Source: Musa acuminata AAA Group (lineage: Eukaryota > Streptophyta > Magnoliopsida > Zingiberales > Musaceae). From it: a stretch of 64,000 nt of DNA. Position 1 is the first letter of the stretch. Each line of letters begins with the position of its first letter. A model generated the notes under the pieces. That model did not search any database. It saw only the letters and a program-made list of their open reading frames with translations, and was not told where the DNA came from. The position numbers and the translations under genes were made by a program. Positions 1 through 15,300 of the stretch are shown here, in pieces. Where the stretch lies: contig NC_088345.1 of NCBI RefSeq assembly GCF_036884655.1, positions 32,912,501 to 32,976,500 of the forward strand, read 5' to 3'.

Positions 1-754
1 GAGTTGTAACCTCTTTCGCATCCTGCATGTTTGTCTTTGATAATAAATCTTGAATATACTTTCTTTGTGAAAGGAAGAGACCTGAAGGTGTAAATGTTGC
101 TTCCACTCCCAAAAAGTAGCTTAAAGTTCTTAGATCTTTGAGGGAGAATCGATCGGCCAAGTGCTTTAGAAATGCCTAAGTCTTCAAAGGATCATTTCCT
201 GTGACAATAATATTATCCACATATACTAAAAGATATATTATGCTTTCATTATGCTGGCAAATGAATAACGAGGTATCAGACTTGGAATTGATGAAGCCAA
301 TTGAGGTCAAAAACGATCCAAGCTCGTTATACCAAGCCCTTGGAGCTTGACGAAGTCCATAAATAGCTTTTTGAAGTTTGCAGACATGCCTCCGATATTG
401 AGGATGAACGAAACCAGGAGGTTGCTGCATAAAGACATCTTTAGTAAGTGTCGCATGTAAAAAGGCATTGTTAACATCCAATTATCGTATGTGCCAGCCC
501 TTTGAGATGGCCAAACTCAAGATAAGACGGATTGTTGTAGGTTTAACAACGGGACTAAATGTCTCTGTGAAGTCGACACCAGGTCGTTGCTGAAATCCTT
601 TGGCGACTAGACATGCTTTATATCTGGCAACGGATCCGTCTGGGTTCCGCTTAATTCGAAAGACCCATTTACACCCGATAATATTTTGTGTGTGATGAAA
701 GGGTACTAAGGTCCATGTAGAGTTATGGAGGAGAGCATCATATTCGTCACACAT
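1..754 (-). pseudogene. A1 reverse transcriptase, interrupted
   Basis: 754-482 encodes the RT N-terminus (CKWVFRIKRNPDGSVARYKA, then LVAKGF), and 478-176 encodes the palm (IYGLRQAPRAWYNEL). An in-frame TAA between the blocks fits a CAA-to-TAA change. A second stop lies at 173-175, after which the reading continues to the window edge (SYFLGVEA). The catalytic box reads YVDN instead of the usual YVDD, so this copy lacks a metal-binding Asp. A2 keeps YVDD at the same place. RNase H is outside the window. Confidence 0.9.
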
Positions 755-763
755 AGCTTTATG

Positions 764-1225
764 CTAGTGAGAAGATTTTTGAACTTGAGTGATTGTAGTG
801 GGTTCACTGGCCTTAGTGGAGGAACTTGTTTTAGCATGTAAGTCAAAGACTTGACGTGGTTTGACAATACCACTTTTGGAGCGTGTTGTCATTGGATGTC
901 GAGGGGGAATAGAAATGATAGATTGTATTGGGGGTATAGCCAAGGGCGAGTCACTGTCATGGACCGGGCCAACCATCGGCATGACAACGTCACTAGGTCT
1001 AGGAGAAGGTAAAGCCAGTGGCAATGTTGCCGAAGGTATTGCTTCATTAATAGGGGAAACTTGTGAGGAAGGGAGTGGAGAAATAGAGGGAGTGAGAAGT
1101 TGTTGAACTGGAGTAATAGTAGTATGCGGATCTTGAGGGTAAGGACTGGATGGTGTCATTGGAGGTTCGTGTGATGAGATCGGAGGGATATTCCAGTGAT
1201 GCATGTTTATCGGAGTAGTTGGCAT
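764..1225 (-). pseudogene. A1 integrase-RT linker
   Basis: This is a 153-codon open stretch rich in Pro, Ser and Thr, with the pattern HPMTTRSKSGIVKPRQ near its C-terminal end. That motif usually marks the junction between the integrase tail and reverse transcriptase in copia polyproteins. It is the most open part of A1 apart from gag. A3 carries the same segment in the same orientation at 41420-41760, and A2 carries it on the plus strand at 24420-24880. It has no independent function. Confidence 0.7.
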
Positions 1226-1297
1226 GTTAAGATTATTTTGAAAAGGAAAGACAGACTCCTCAAAAATAATATGACATGATATAAAGACTTTTTTAGT

Positions 1298-2448
1298 TTA
1301 GGGTTCATAGCATCGAAAAGCATTATGTTCAAGAGAGTAGCCTATAAAAGTGCAAGGCTTAGATCGTGGTGTTAGCTTATGTGACGCATAGGGACGAAGC
1401 CATGGATAACATAAAGAACCAAAAACTTTGAATATATGAAGGTTTGGAAGCTTATGGAATAATTTTTCAAATGGTGACTGGTATTGTAAGATTGGAGTGA
1501 GCATACAATTAATGAGATAAACTGCAGTTTGAAAAGCTACTGACCAAAAATGTGGTGGCATGGATGCTTGATGTAGAAGGGAGAGACCAGTTTCAATGAT
1601 ATGCCGATGTTTGCGTTCGGCAGAGCCAACCAATTGGGGAGTATGTGGGGGTGACTTGAGGTGTTGTATACCACAAGCAGAGAGACAGGATGCGAGGGCT
1701 TGATATTCGCCTCCGCCATCAGAGTAAACTGTTTTAATGGAAGATTGAAAAAAATTCTCGACCAACTTTCGAAAGTTGGTAAATACTGGGGAAACATCAT
1801 ACTTATGGTGGAGAGGATATAACTATGTGTACTTAGTAAAATAGTCTTCAAAAATGACATAAAAGCGAAACTTGTCAAAAGAAGGAATTGGGGCAGGGCC
1901 CCACACGTCGGTATAAATGATTTCAAATGGTTTAGAGCAAGAAATGGAGGTTATCCCAAAAGGCAGTTTATGACTTTTATTGCAAAGACAAGCATCGCAA
2001 TGATTGACAGTGTTACTGATTTTCAAGGTAGGAAGAGAATAACGAGAAAGTAATTTTTGCTAGATAAAAGGGGAGGGATGACCAAGACGACGATGTCATA
2101 CATCAACTGGAGCTGCGACTGAAGAGTGAGCAGTAGGAAGGGTAATTTGCGAAGCGGATGGCCACTCATAAATGTTGTCTTTGTTCTGGCCTTGGACCAA
2201 GGATGCCCCCTCAAATCCTTAACAAGAAAAAATTTAGGGAAGAATTCAATTGAGGTATTATTTTGTTTACAGAATTGAGAAACGGAAATAAGGTTTCTTT
2301 TAATGTTAGTTGCACACAAAACATCATCGAGTGTAAAAGTTATGGTAAGTGAACTAAGCCTTAAGGAACTAGAATGAGTAATAGAAATTCTTTTACCATC
2401 ACCGATGATGATATCTTCATTTCTGTCATAATTGTTGTGGATGGACAA
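1298..2448 (-). pseudogene. A1 protease C-terminus and integrase, frameshifted
   Basis: Three overlapping frames carry one broken integrase. 2448-2200 encodes the protease remainder (NLISVSQFCKQN). 2026-1823 encodes part of the zinc-binding N-terminal region (NHCDACLCNKSHKLPFG) and the first catalytic Asp in IYTDVWGPAP. 1765-1298 encodes the rest of the catalytic core with the second Asp in VYSDGGGEYQAL and the PPHTPQLVGSAERKHRH region bearing the catalytic Glu. At least two frameshifts separate these blocks, so no integrase can be made. The parallel plus-strand copy in A2 (23570-24330) has different breaks. Confidence 0.85.
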
Positions 2449-2454
2449 TTTTGA

Positions 2455-3506
2455 AGATCAGAGGTGATGTGATGAGAGGTGCCCGAGTCCATAATCCAAT
2501 TGGGTTGGGTAGGAGTTGGAGTAGCCATGAAATTCGCCTGAGGCCACTGTGATGGAGTAGGGAGTCTAGGGCGAGACCGACAGACTTTTGTTGAGTGTCC
2601 AACTTTATCACATAGTTGGCAAACGACTCATTGGTGGCTTGTGAAGTCAGGATGCGATGGCTGAAAGTTACCACCTTGATATGGATAAGGGGGGTTTGGT
2701 CTGGGCCCCATAGGGCTAGGAGGCAACTTATCCAAATCGTTGTTGACGTGCTTATTGTACTGGTTGCTCTTCCTCTTGGATTTTTGATTGACCTGAGCTG
2801 TAATAGGTGGTCCGAGCAACCTATCATCATGCTTCAAGTATATCTCATAGTCGATCAACTTATCATAAAGTTCTTCGAATGATATTGGTGAGTCGCGTGC
2901 CCGAAGTGCTGCTGTCAGTTCTTTGTACTCGCCTCCTAGGCCATTGAGGGTATGGATTAGGACTTCTTCATCATTGAGAGAATGACCTATCAAAGCTAAA
3001 TCATCGATGATAACTTTGATATGTTGTAGATAATCAGCAATAGTACTTCCCTCTTGTTTTGTTTTCATCAGATTGGAGAGAAGTCCGAGCATGCGAGTAC
3101 GCGAGCGATTTGCCAAAGTTGTTTGTAACTTACACCATGCTTCTGTAGTAGTCGTACATGAGGATATCAGCGGAGCAATGGATCCAGCAACGGAAGCTTG
3201 AATAGCTTGGAGGATGAGCCGATCTTGACGTAACCATAGTTTATGGGCTGGATTTGGCACTAGACTGGGTTCATCTAGGATGTTGATCATTTCAGGTGGA
3301 CACTGGAGAGAGCCATCAATGTAACCTAGGAGATCATAGCCAAATAGAAGATTAGAAAGTTGTGCCCGCCAAAATGCGTAGTTGTCGCCTTTAGATAATT
3401 TGAAGGGAATAAGTGCTGCAGCATTGATGGTGATAAGACTTTGAGAAGTGCTTAGAGACCCTGCAGAAATAGGGACAGGAATATCAGAAGAGGAAAATGA
3501 AGACAT
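2455..3506 (-). pseudogene. A1 gag, zinc knuckle and start of protease
   Basis: The 292-codon open part (3506-2628) is a copia gag (UBN2-like): an N-terminal region with the pattern PFKLSKGDNYAFWRAQL, then a helical capsid region. A TGA at 2625-2627 breaks the frame. Beyond it the same frame encodes a CX2CX4HX4C knuckle (C-QL-C-DKVG-H-STKV-C) and then the aspartic protease motif DSGTSHH at about 2490. A one-base deletion near 2452 moves the rest of the protease to the next frame. Gag packages the element RNA and the protease cuts the polyprotein. The start ATG at 3506 follows the leader directly. This copy is non-functional. Confidence 0.85.
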
Positions 3507-4084
3507 CCCAGATATTTTGTGACGGTTTAAGTGATCTTTACAAAAGATGTAAAGATATAGGAGGGATGGAGGAGGAGAAAAGTAGATCGATGCGCTGCAA
3601 AGGAGGCTGCAACGATAGTGCAGAGGAGGCTGCAGCGATGCACTACAGAGGAGGCTGTAGCGATGAGCAAGAAATCTGCAGCGATTAGGTGAAAAGAAAA
3701 AAAGAAAATATCTACAGTAGTTACAGTTGTAGAGAAATTGCTACGGCAAAGGGAAGCAACTGCAAATGGAAGCTGTAAAAATTGCAATCGTTCCTATTGC
3801 CGCAGGAAGGCAGTGATGGCTGTGGTGGTAAGGCGACAACAGCACTTCTCACTCGAGTGAGATGTAGGAACGAGGAGGAAACTATGAAATATATAAGATG
3901 TAATTGTCTAGTTCATTTTGATAGTGAGCTCTTGATAGCTATTTATACACACTCAGTAGGGAGGTTATACACAATCAGCATGGAGGATTTTTCTCAACTG
4001 TAGAGATTTCCTCGACTGCCTTGAGGAAATCTTATCTACTTAATAATGAATGTATTGTATTGGCTTACACCGGAGAGACTAACA
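3507..4084 (-). repeat. A1 5' LTR plus leader
   Basis: This lies between the outer TG edge and the gag start. A TATA box (TATAAATA on the minus strand) is at 3940-3947 and matches the one in A2 at 22226-22233. Three imperfect tandem copies of a roughly 20-bp unit (GCTGCAGCCTCCTCTG on the minus strand) lie at about 3590-3665. I could not find the usual tRNA-Met primer binding site, so the inner LTR edge is not fixed. Confidence 0.6.
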
Positions 4085-5539
<1,455 letters not shown>

Positions 5540-6355
5540 CGGGTTAGTTCGGAAATGATAATATCTGATATATACTTTCCTTCTTTTCGCTAATGAATTC
5601 CAAGGCCACGTCATTTCTAATTCAAAACGTATTCCTTTCATGATGACACATTTGGAAGTTAAAAAGAAATTCAGAGTTAAAATTAAGATATGGAATAAAA
5701 AACAACTTATATTTCTCTCTTCCATATTTTTAAATACGAGAAAAATACATAAAAAACGAACTGTTTTCCCACGTGCCATGGTTGACGTCAGAATCTGAAG
5801 GACAGTCCTGATATGAAACCGGTAGATTTGTGCTACGTGGCCTTCAATCTTCATTAATGCTTACACAACTTTCACAAATGTTATGCCACTCAATCAATAT
5901 CATAAATATCTCGATGAAAGTAAAATTCAATTACAAGAAACTTGTAAATGAAAGTTAAACGTCATCACATGGCCCACCTTGAGGTTTCTCATCGAGACTG
6001 CCATAGTTATTGTACATCCATATGCTTTTTGCAACTCAAAAAAACCCTACAATGAATTATAAGCTGATTAATCCTCCCAAAGCATTTCGATGCCTCTCTC
6101 AAATTTACAAGGCATAAAGAATACAAGTATATGTAGATGAAACCTTTGTGTCCCCGTGAAACTGAAACTGAAACGAAAAATGGTGGCCACAGGATCAAAC
6201 GGCCAGATCATTTAGATGTCATGGTGAACGCCCGCACCCGATCTGCAGCACTGAGAAAGGAGATGGCAACATGGCTGTGGACCGTCTTTCTTCTTCTTCT
6301 TTTTTTCCCTTCTTTTCAAGTAAATCTGCGGCATTGAGAAAGGAGATGGCATTGG

Positions 6356-9300
6356 TTATGCTCCCACAATGCCTGAGATCCATGGCACGACCACGGGTGC
6401 ATTGGGGTGATTGTTCCTGTATGACTCAGAATACTCATCTTTGAAGTTCAACCGTGGTTTTTCAGCCTGCATTTGACAATATGAAAAGCTTGCAGATGAG
6501 AAAAAAAAGGAAGATTTGCATGTCAGTGAAGAAGTCAATTAAGCAAAACATGAACCCATAGCGTGCCAGTTAAATTCAGACATTTTAGAGGCACCTGCAA
6601 CAACCAGGCTACAAGAAGCAACATCCTAAACCTCAAGATTAAGGTTGGATTCACTGGAATAGCAACTAAGAGTCGCTCAGCGAAGAAGAAGATTTTCCAA
6701 AACAAAATGTGCAGCATTTGATATTTGCCAAAGACAATGGGAAGTTAGAGCATAAGTTCCAATCAGGTTTAGATTACATAGCTAAACATCTACCCCAAAC
6801 AAGGAAAATAATGAAAAGCAAAAAGAAGAGCAAGTTCTCCAGGATTTTACATAATACAAAGGCTTTTACAAAGTAATGTATATTACATCAAAAAAAAATA
6901 GAAGAAAGTTGTAATAGTCTCAACTAGTGCTACACGGAAATGAACAATAATAGGTAAATATATAACCTTTCTCAAAGAGCAATCTATCAGTACTCTATAA
7001 AAACAGAATTCACATGGTTCAGGCTTGAATTTTTACAAATATTATATTAAAATATTAACGGATCAACCTGTGTTGACTAAACTAGGATTCACGGTGTCTT
7101 CAGTGAACATTCAATCGGACAGATTGCTAGGGAATTACAGGCAATTGCAAGCCGCATGAATTAGAATGAGAAGTTTCTGACAAAAACCCAAATAATTAGG
7201 CAATATGGCATGCCATGTGGATACTAGATAGTGTGCAAATCATTAACCACCAGCAAAGAGCGACTTATACTACAAGAGACGAAGACCATATATCTGAAAG
7301 CACAAATCAGTATAAATAATATCACATCAGCTCTGTGGCCCTATGTAGGAAAATATCCGTCCAAAAAGGGGTCACCACATGATGGGAAGTTCCTCAATTA
7401 CACATCAAACCCTGGTCCTCGCTATTGTTATCCCTTGAGAAGGATGTCAAGCTCTAAGAGTGGAGAAAATTGTGGCATCCTCATAGCCATTTCTTTAATG
7501 GGAAATGAATGGATTGGATATCAAGTGGCTTATTATTGATAACTTGGATTTCAACATTTTGGGACATGTGGTTAATTCTCATTCTATAGACGTTATTAGA
7601 GCAGTAGGAAATTCAGATCATTATGTAAATGCTGCTTGAACCGGGTAAAAGCAGTTATCCTTGATGGGTAATTGACATAGTTAATTTTGTAAATGATGCC
7701 ACAAGAGAATCCAATTATCAGGGAAATTTATGAGTCAACATAGGCTCAGATATGTCTCAAACTTCTATAAAGGCTGCTCCATGTTTCTCTCCCATATGCC
7801 ACCAATAAACTTGTCAATTGTAATATTGTATTCTATTTTGTGTTTACGTTTGCTTGTTGAACTAAAAAAATGTCATAAGTTAGACAGTTTGCATTTCATT
7901 AAAAGGAAGAAGAATCTACAATTCTACAACAAATTATGATCCAATGTACACGAAGCAATACTGCATCAACGAATTCAGTAGTACCTGCTTCAGCCAGCAC
8001 TCCTGATGTTTGTGTTTGTATATATCTGGTGAGTAGCACCCAAACTCTGATGGGCAGTAAACCCAGATATTGCATTTCATTTCCCCTGGTTTTGCATTTT
8101 TGGCCTGATCTAAGCAAGCCTGACAACAATCAGCAGCACTTTCTTGATGGTGGGTAAGCCCCCATCTCACAGCAGCTCCATCATAATCAGTATGAGTCTT
8201 TGCATGGCATTCAGGAGGAAGGGGTCGACCAGGAATAATCTCCTCTGCAAAAAGATACATTAAGAGACCTCAAGTTAGATGCTTGTAAGTGTAATAAGAG
8301 TAAGTCCTAACCAACATATCTTTATAACAGCACAAGAGTCCTAACCAACATATCTTTATAACAGCACAAGACACATATGGGCTCATAAAATTTGCAGAGA
8401 AAAACTAATGTCCTATGAGGTTAAACTATTGAAGATAACATAGAGATGAAATAAGACTGAAGAAGATTCCAACTGGTGAACAGAGTTACCAAGGTCCTGC
8501 TCATTTTCAGGTTTATCATTGTGTTCAGTGTGAACAACATCAGCTGGCAACCATAGACCAATCGCTTCCAATAACATTTGCCAATTAGACGCCAAGGCTC
8601 TTTTCAACATTTCTACAAAACAAAGGTGATACAATTTAGATTTATATATATATATCATATATTTTTAAAAAAATAATCATATTTCTATTCATAGGCTTCC
8701 AACAGAGGCAGCATACTTGCTTCCTGAAAAGGGATGCTTGAATTTAAATTTGATTTTGAACTTGTCACCCTTTTAACTTCTTTAAGTTTTTCAACACGCC
8801 ATAGGTACACTGCTTCTGCTCAAAAAAGAATGCATATAAGCTACAATTGAATTGAAAAATGTAAATTAGCAGATGCAGTAGGTTTGCTGGCTAATGTGCA
8901 TGTCTGAAGTTAAATGCAACCTGTCATGCGTTGGCTCTTAATATGGAAGTATGTCCCTGGAAGCATACAAATCCAGGATTTAGATTTAACTTTGAAACCT
9001 TCTCACTGCCATTGGTTCTCATGTGAACTGGCTTGAGTATCAACAGAATGTTTTGGAAAATTGATCAGACAAAGTTAGATAATGTTATCACAGAATTTCA
9101 ATCCTAAATAATGGCATGGAACTCAATTTCACCTTGGACCAGTTTATACCTACCAGTATTCACCAGTCCAGGCATGAACCAGTATGTAGACCACCTCATT
9201 TTGGATGGTCCAGGCCGCTTATCTAGAGGAAGATAAGTTATATCCTCATTGACAGGAATGTAAATGAATCCTATTAAATCACAAAGTGACTAGTTGAAAG

Positions 9301-12300
9301 AAAGATATACCAGGGACATATATGTTAGCATCGTAAAGGTACTAAGTGTGAAGGGGGGGGGGGTGGGGTGAATTAGTGCCTTCGAAAAAAAATTTAATTT
9401 AAAAAATTTCGCTCAAAAAATATGTATAGGAAATACGTTTAACTTACAATGAGAATAAGAATAGTGAGCAACTAAATCAGTTAATAATAATAAGAAAAAA
9501 TATAAAGAGAAATACAAACCAGATTTATAGTGGTTCGGTCGTCCTGACCTACGTCTACTCCCGATTACTCTTCCCTCAAGGCCATCAACTTTCACTACCG
9601 ATCCTTTTTTCAATGGACAAAGATCAACTACCCTTATTATAACCCTTTCTCCTTTTCACAAACTTAGAGAAAACCTTTACATCTCTCTTTTACAAGAAAA
9701 CCACACCTCCTTAGTATGACCTCTAAACTTAAAGAAGAAGAGACTCAACACTTTTCAAGAGAGTTTACACACTTTAAATCATAAGTTTTCAGACAACCAC
9801 AATGCAAGCATGAGTGGAGTATTTATAGACCCAAATGGTTTAAAAATAGAGCAAAAAATTCAAGTCCGCGAGTTTTCGGGATACTGGCGATACTACTGCT
9901 TGCGCCGGGCGATACTACTGTCGTATAGAGCCTGGGAATCTAGGCTTTGGCGATACCATCGTCGAACAAAACTTGGGAATCTGGACTTTGGCGGTACCAT
10001 CGCCTGCCTGGGCAGTACTATCGCCGAGATTCTCGAAAAAATATAATTTGTGCTTTCCAGCTCTCAAGCAATATCATCGCTTGGGCCTGGCGGTACCACC
10101 ACCCAGCCTAATCTCAGGTCACTGAATTGGCCTTCCAACAAACCCATTTCGACCCTGGTTCAAGCCCAATGGGCTCCTAATCAAGTTGGCACAGTTACGT
10201 CCCAAAACCAACTCAATTAGACTCTAAACAACTTCGATCAAGACTTAACTCTAATTATAATCATGAAGTCTTCGGCACGTTGTCCATCATGTCATCTGTT
10301 CATCCGGCACTTCATCCAAACCTCCGACGGATCATTCCTTCCTTCGACGTATTTCTTGGGTGGTACCATCGCCAAACAAAGCCTGGGAATTTAGGCTTTG
10401 GCGGTACCATTGCCTACTTGGGCGGTACTATCGTCGGGATTCTCGGAAAAGCACAAATAGTGCTTTCCAACTCTCAGGCGGTACCACCGCCCCAGCCCAA
10501 CCCCAAGTCACTGAATTGGTCTTCCAACAGGCCCATTTCGACCCTGGTTCAAGCCCAATGGGTCCTAATCAAGTTGACATGGTTACGCCCCAAAACCAAC
10601 TTAATTAGACTCTAAACGACTTCGATCAAGACTTAACAACTCTAATTACAATCATGAAGCCTTCAACATGTTATCCGTCATATCATCTGTTCATCCAGCA
10701 CTTCATCCAAACCTTCGATGCATCATTCTTTCCTTCGACGTATTGTCCGATCTATTAGTATGTTGACCTCCCACATCATCCAATCTTCTTGGTGCAATAC
10801 CCGATCCTTCTAGCCCGATACCTGAACTTATGGGACGAAGTCCATCCTCCGACACGTCGACCAATCCTCCGACCCGACGTCCAATCTTTGGCATGATGCT
10901 CTCCGGCCCAACGTTTAATTCTCCTGTTTCAATGATTTATCTTTTGATGGTTCACATCCATGATAGAAGTTTCTCCTGCGTCACTTATCTCAAACGTTTA
11001 TTAGTCCATAAACTCATCAATTGATTTCATCATCAAAATCCGAGATTCAACAATATGTAGTTCAGTGATTGCTGAAACATCAAGAAATTAAACCAATCAT
11101 GACCTTGAACAAAAGCAAAGTTCCCTTGGAGTTGAAGTAGCTAGTTCAGAAAAGGAAGAAAGACTGTCATAGAAAGAACCAAATTATTCTTTTAAGAAAA
11201 GTTGATAAGCACTATTACATAGAACATGGAATGCTATTGTCACAGGACAGGTAATTATACAAAATATGCCTTTTAATTTGGCTTGTAGCAAAGTTTAAGC
11301 TACTCAAACCAATTGGTGCATGCCAATATTTATCAGTCTATAGCCACCCAAGATGCAGATCGAACAATTTGTCTGTTTCTGTTCAATATGAATTTCACCT
11401 GATAAGCTTACTATGCTAAACTTAAAGGATGATAAGTTTACTATCCTGTCATAAACAAAGTTGTAAACGGAGTGTTTAATGTAATGCTTATATATGTCCA
11501 TGTCTTTCAATTTTGTTCATGCTTTGCACAGCATGTAGAGGGCTAGCCACAAGCTTCGCAACCCCATTTTGGTTAACATTGGTGGCCACTTTAGGCTTGT
11601 AAATGAAAGTTATGTCATGTGGACACTTGTGAGCATTTTTGATATGTAGTGAACCATCTTTGACCCTTTGTTGTGCGGCCGTTCAGAGCTTATGAAGTCT
11701 ATGGTTGTAATTTGCATTAGTTATAAAGTGTTTGCTAAAATGGTTGCTTGTAGATCCTGAGCGAAACACTTTCTCTAACCCATTTTTTCTTTTGTAGGTC
11801 CTAAGGGACTATAGGAGGTTTCAGGGAGGGTAACTTTTGCAGATGGACACGCAAGGGTGTTGCATGACTTAGGCAAAACCAACTAAGTTCATGACTTTGG
11901 TATCAGAACGTGACAAGCATACATAGAAACACTTAGCATGCAAACATAGGGAACCTAGCGGGGCTTGTATGCGGATGATGGAATGTTCATGGTCATCCTA
12001 AGGCAACCGAAACTCAGCGCTATGGAGCATTGAAACTTTCTTTTCGGCATGAGAAGGATACGCCTGTAGGAAGCTGAAGTGTGCAGCAAGTTCAATATGT
12101 TGCTAGGCCTCAATGGGTGCAGCGAGGGCGGGGTTGCATTGGAGAAGAGTCACAATTTAGCAAGTGCGTTTGCGGTGGCAAAACAATGTATAGTTTGTTC
12201 GGCAAGGTGGAGTAGTCCAAGAGGATAGTGGTCTCCGAAACTTCCCGAGGGAAGAATGCGAAGAGAGAAGTTGCTCCAACGGAACAGATATCCAGGAGGG

Positions 12301-15300
12301 ATAAGTCTCGGCTCTCCAGAGGAAGAATCATATGTAACGGACCACACATGTTGAGAAGGGAGTACCTCAAGACGATAACTCTATAAAGCTCAACGAACCG
12401 AGCGAGCGACGAGGAGTCGTCGCATGATCTCATATGAGGTAATGTATCGGTGGACGCATTGCGAGATCATATGGGGGAGCGACCCAAGGCAACACCAAAT
12501 AAAGGCACACTTGGAGCTGATATGGAGATCGAACTCAACGAAGGGCTGACCTGTGAAATGGTGGGCACGAGGGCTACCATCAACTTAATGCAAATCGAGA
12601 AGTGGAACAACTTGGGTGTAACTTGATGAAGTACCCAAACCACATGAAGGGAGTCGATATAAAAGACGGAATATAGAGTGGAGGCACAAAGCTTTCCTTA
12701 GATAGAGGTCAAGGACATAAATACTTACAGAGGCAAGAGCGAGATCATGTCGTTCCATGGGTCCCTCTTTCTGATGAAGCGACTCATCCTACATGATGCC
12801 AAAGATGAGGGAGCTTCGAGGCACATGCACCTTATCTCAGAGAAGCATTTAACAGAGAAACTAAGGCGACTCAACTTGCGGAGGCGAAGTTAGGGTCAAA
12901 ATGCCTTGTTACATGACAAGAAGACATAGAGGCATGTACTTTTGAAGAATATGTCATAGTACTGCCATTCGAGTTGTCATGAAGAAAGCAATGTGCAGTA
13001 GAGATTGTGCTAGGGGAGGACAAAGGCATATGATCCAAACAATGGTGCACCAATTTCAACGAAGTCGATGGACTTTGGGAGCTACTAGGCGAAGGACTGC
13101 CCCAGAGCTATGCTTCGTCCGGGTGTGACTCGAGAGCTGGTGGACGAAGATCGACTACCAAGGAAGCGAACATAATCGGAGGTGACAGAGGCCCTGCAAT
13201 GTGTTAGCAAAAGCCACGCATAGAGAGATCACAGTCCGAGTTCACCTCACAATGAACAATATACAATGGAGATGTCACCAGGAGGCGACATGGTGTAGAG
13301 GATCGTGGTGGAACAGTTTGAGGCAATGTGACACACACGAGACAAGTCCCACGAGGGACTAGGTCATAAGAAGGTATAATCGAGAGCTACTAGGAGCTCT
13401 ACTTCAATGTACAACACGACAACAAGAAGGGTTATAGACTCAAAGAGTGAATGTCATGGTACCGTAGAGGCAGGTCTTCCGTGCGTGCATCGAATTTTAC
13501 ATCGGATAAAAGCTTTGGTCATCAGCATATGAAGGCTATGTACCACCGAGAGGGAATTCCGAATGTAAGTACTAGTGAGTCCCATAGGGGGACTTGATCA
13601 TGTAGAGGTATGATCGAAGTGGTTGGAGAATTGGACCGCTCCAGAGCTCATATTCGCTTAAGGGAGCCCTACAAGTTAGAGGACAAGGTCGAGCAAGCGA
13701 ATGTTACTACCGATGAAGCTAAGGAGAACAGAATTGGCACAAGCCCTACAACATGATGGCGAAGACCATGTATGGGAGTTGTAGTCTGTCTTTTTATCGA
13801 CCTAAGGGAATTGCTCAAAAAACATAGAGGTGTTGAAGCAAGCAATCGAAAGGGACGAGGAAGCGACGAAGAGTCCAAAGGAACTTAGCTATCCAAAACT
13901 AAGCACCGATTAGAATGAAGGTGGACTTGGAGGAATGCCACAGTGCCGCAAAGGTGGATCTATTGATCGCAAAGAAAGAGATACAAATGTAAAGCGATGA
14001 ATAATAGAGCCACGGTACCATAGAGGCGGGACTTCCGTGGAGTCATAAATCCCTTGCTCTCATTAAGGGAGAGCGTTGGTTGTGAAGGAGTCAAGGAGGT
14101 GGTGAATGCATAGGCAAACTCCAAGTATCAAGACAAGGCTGAAAGGTAGAGGCTAGGAAACTTCATAAGACCAGTGTCAACAAGCTTCTCATCAAGATAG
14201 TCGAAAGTGGAGGACTTTGGGGTGATGCAAGAGTGCTCGATCAAGGAACGAAGTAGGCAATATGCAGTGTTATACCTTTGCTACTCAGAGGAGTAGGCAG
14301 CAGAGATGATAGAAGAGATGGTACAATCCCAAAGGCGACCAAAACTATCAGAGAATTGCCCCAAGTCGGGGTGAAATTTTACTCTTTTCGGGCAAAATTT
14401 CTTGCATTCCAAAAAGTTCGATGGTAATGAAAAGGCGAATCACAGTAGCTAACCCAATGTAAAGAGTGCAAAGACTTCGAATGCTTAGAAAGTGTGAGTA
14501 AAGAGCAAGCGAAGACTAGTAATCAACTTGATGCATAAAGTACAACCCTCGATGAGGCAAGCGAAGTCAAGTAACCATTGTCTTTTCAACTCTTAAGAGA
14601 ATGAGTGAAACCAAATACCCCAGCTCTCCTATTTATCCAGCAAAGGAGCTCTGCACAGGTTCAAAGACCATTTGAAAAAATCTAATGGAAGACAATAGTT
14701 GTCAAATCCTCACCAATGATGATTGGTGCAACTAAGAGTAGACTGTCTGCTTCATTTCTCAATAGAATGTCAATCAAAAGCGGAAATGATGCGAAGCTAG
14801 TTGGAAGTGACAGCTAAATGAGAAAAGAATCGATAGACAGATTTTGTGGAGGAAAGACCCCAAAAGCTTTAAAGTCTACGAGGCGATGCTCGTTAAGGCT
14901 CCAACAGGCATCCACCAAATTCAAGTGGCATGAGGCATTTGAGAGACTAGCGCATAACAAGGAAGGTCTTTTCCTTTATCTGAAGGATCCGTAAGAAGCA
15001 ATAGGGATCAACACAACTCAGCCGACCGTACACCAGAGTCAGAGTCATTGGCGAGTTGAAGCAGCACGACGGATCAAAATTTGACTACTCAACAACAACG
15101 ACAGAGAGCAGCTAGGAGCCAAGAGGCGCATTGCATCTATAGCGGAAGATTGAAGACTCAGCAAAGGCAATGAGATGTAGCATCTACAAACGGTTCAACG
15201 AGGACATCGAAGGAATAAGTAGAGGAGAATGTAATGGACAAAGTTATAAACGAGATGTTTGATTTAATGTTCATATATGTCCGTGTCTTTCGATTTTGTT

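Larger units (their letters stand above)
1..4084 (-). mobile_element. Ty1-copia retrotransposon, family A copy 1 (A1), 3' end outside window
   Basis: Reading the minus strand from 4084 to 1 gives a copia element in the order LTR/leader, gag, zinc knuckle, protease, integrase, linker, reverse transcriptase. Integrase before RT is the copia order. The outer LTR edge is at 4084, where the minus strand starts with TGTTAGTCTC. RNase H and the 3' LTR lie beyond base 1. The same family occurs as A2 (22156-33066, plus) and A3 (33112-42150, minus). A1 is dead, with in-frame stops and frameshifts in every domain. The gag and RT style resembles RE1-type copia elements, but I cannot fix the lineage. Confidence 0.9.

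Noticed and set aside
7231..7539. 102-codon plus-strand frame in intron 5 of the PAN-like gene
   Set aside because: AT-rich intron sequence, no homology recognised, no splice or promoter context.
12110..15229. Short frames throughout F1 (and 28871-31826 in F2) as genes
   Set aside because: Not shared between the two copies except one weak antisense block; no gag or pol motifs.
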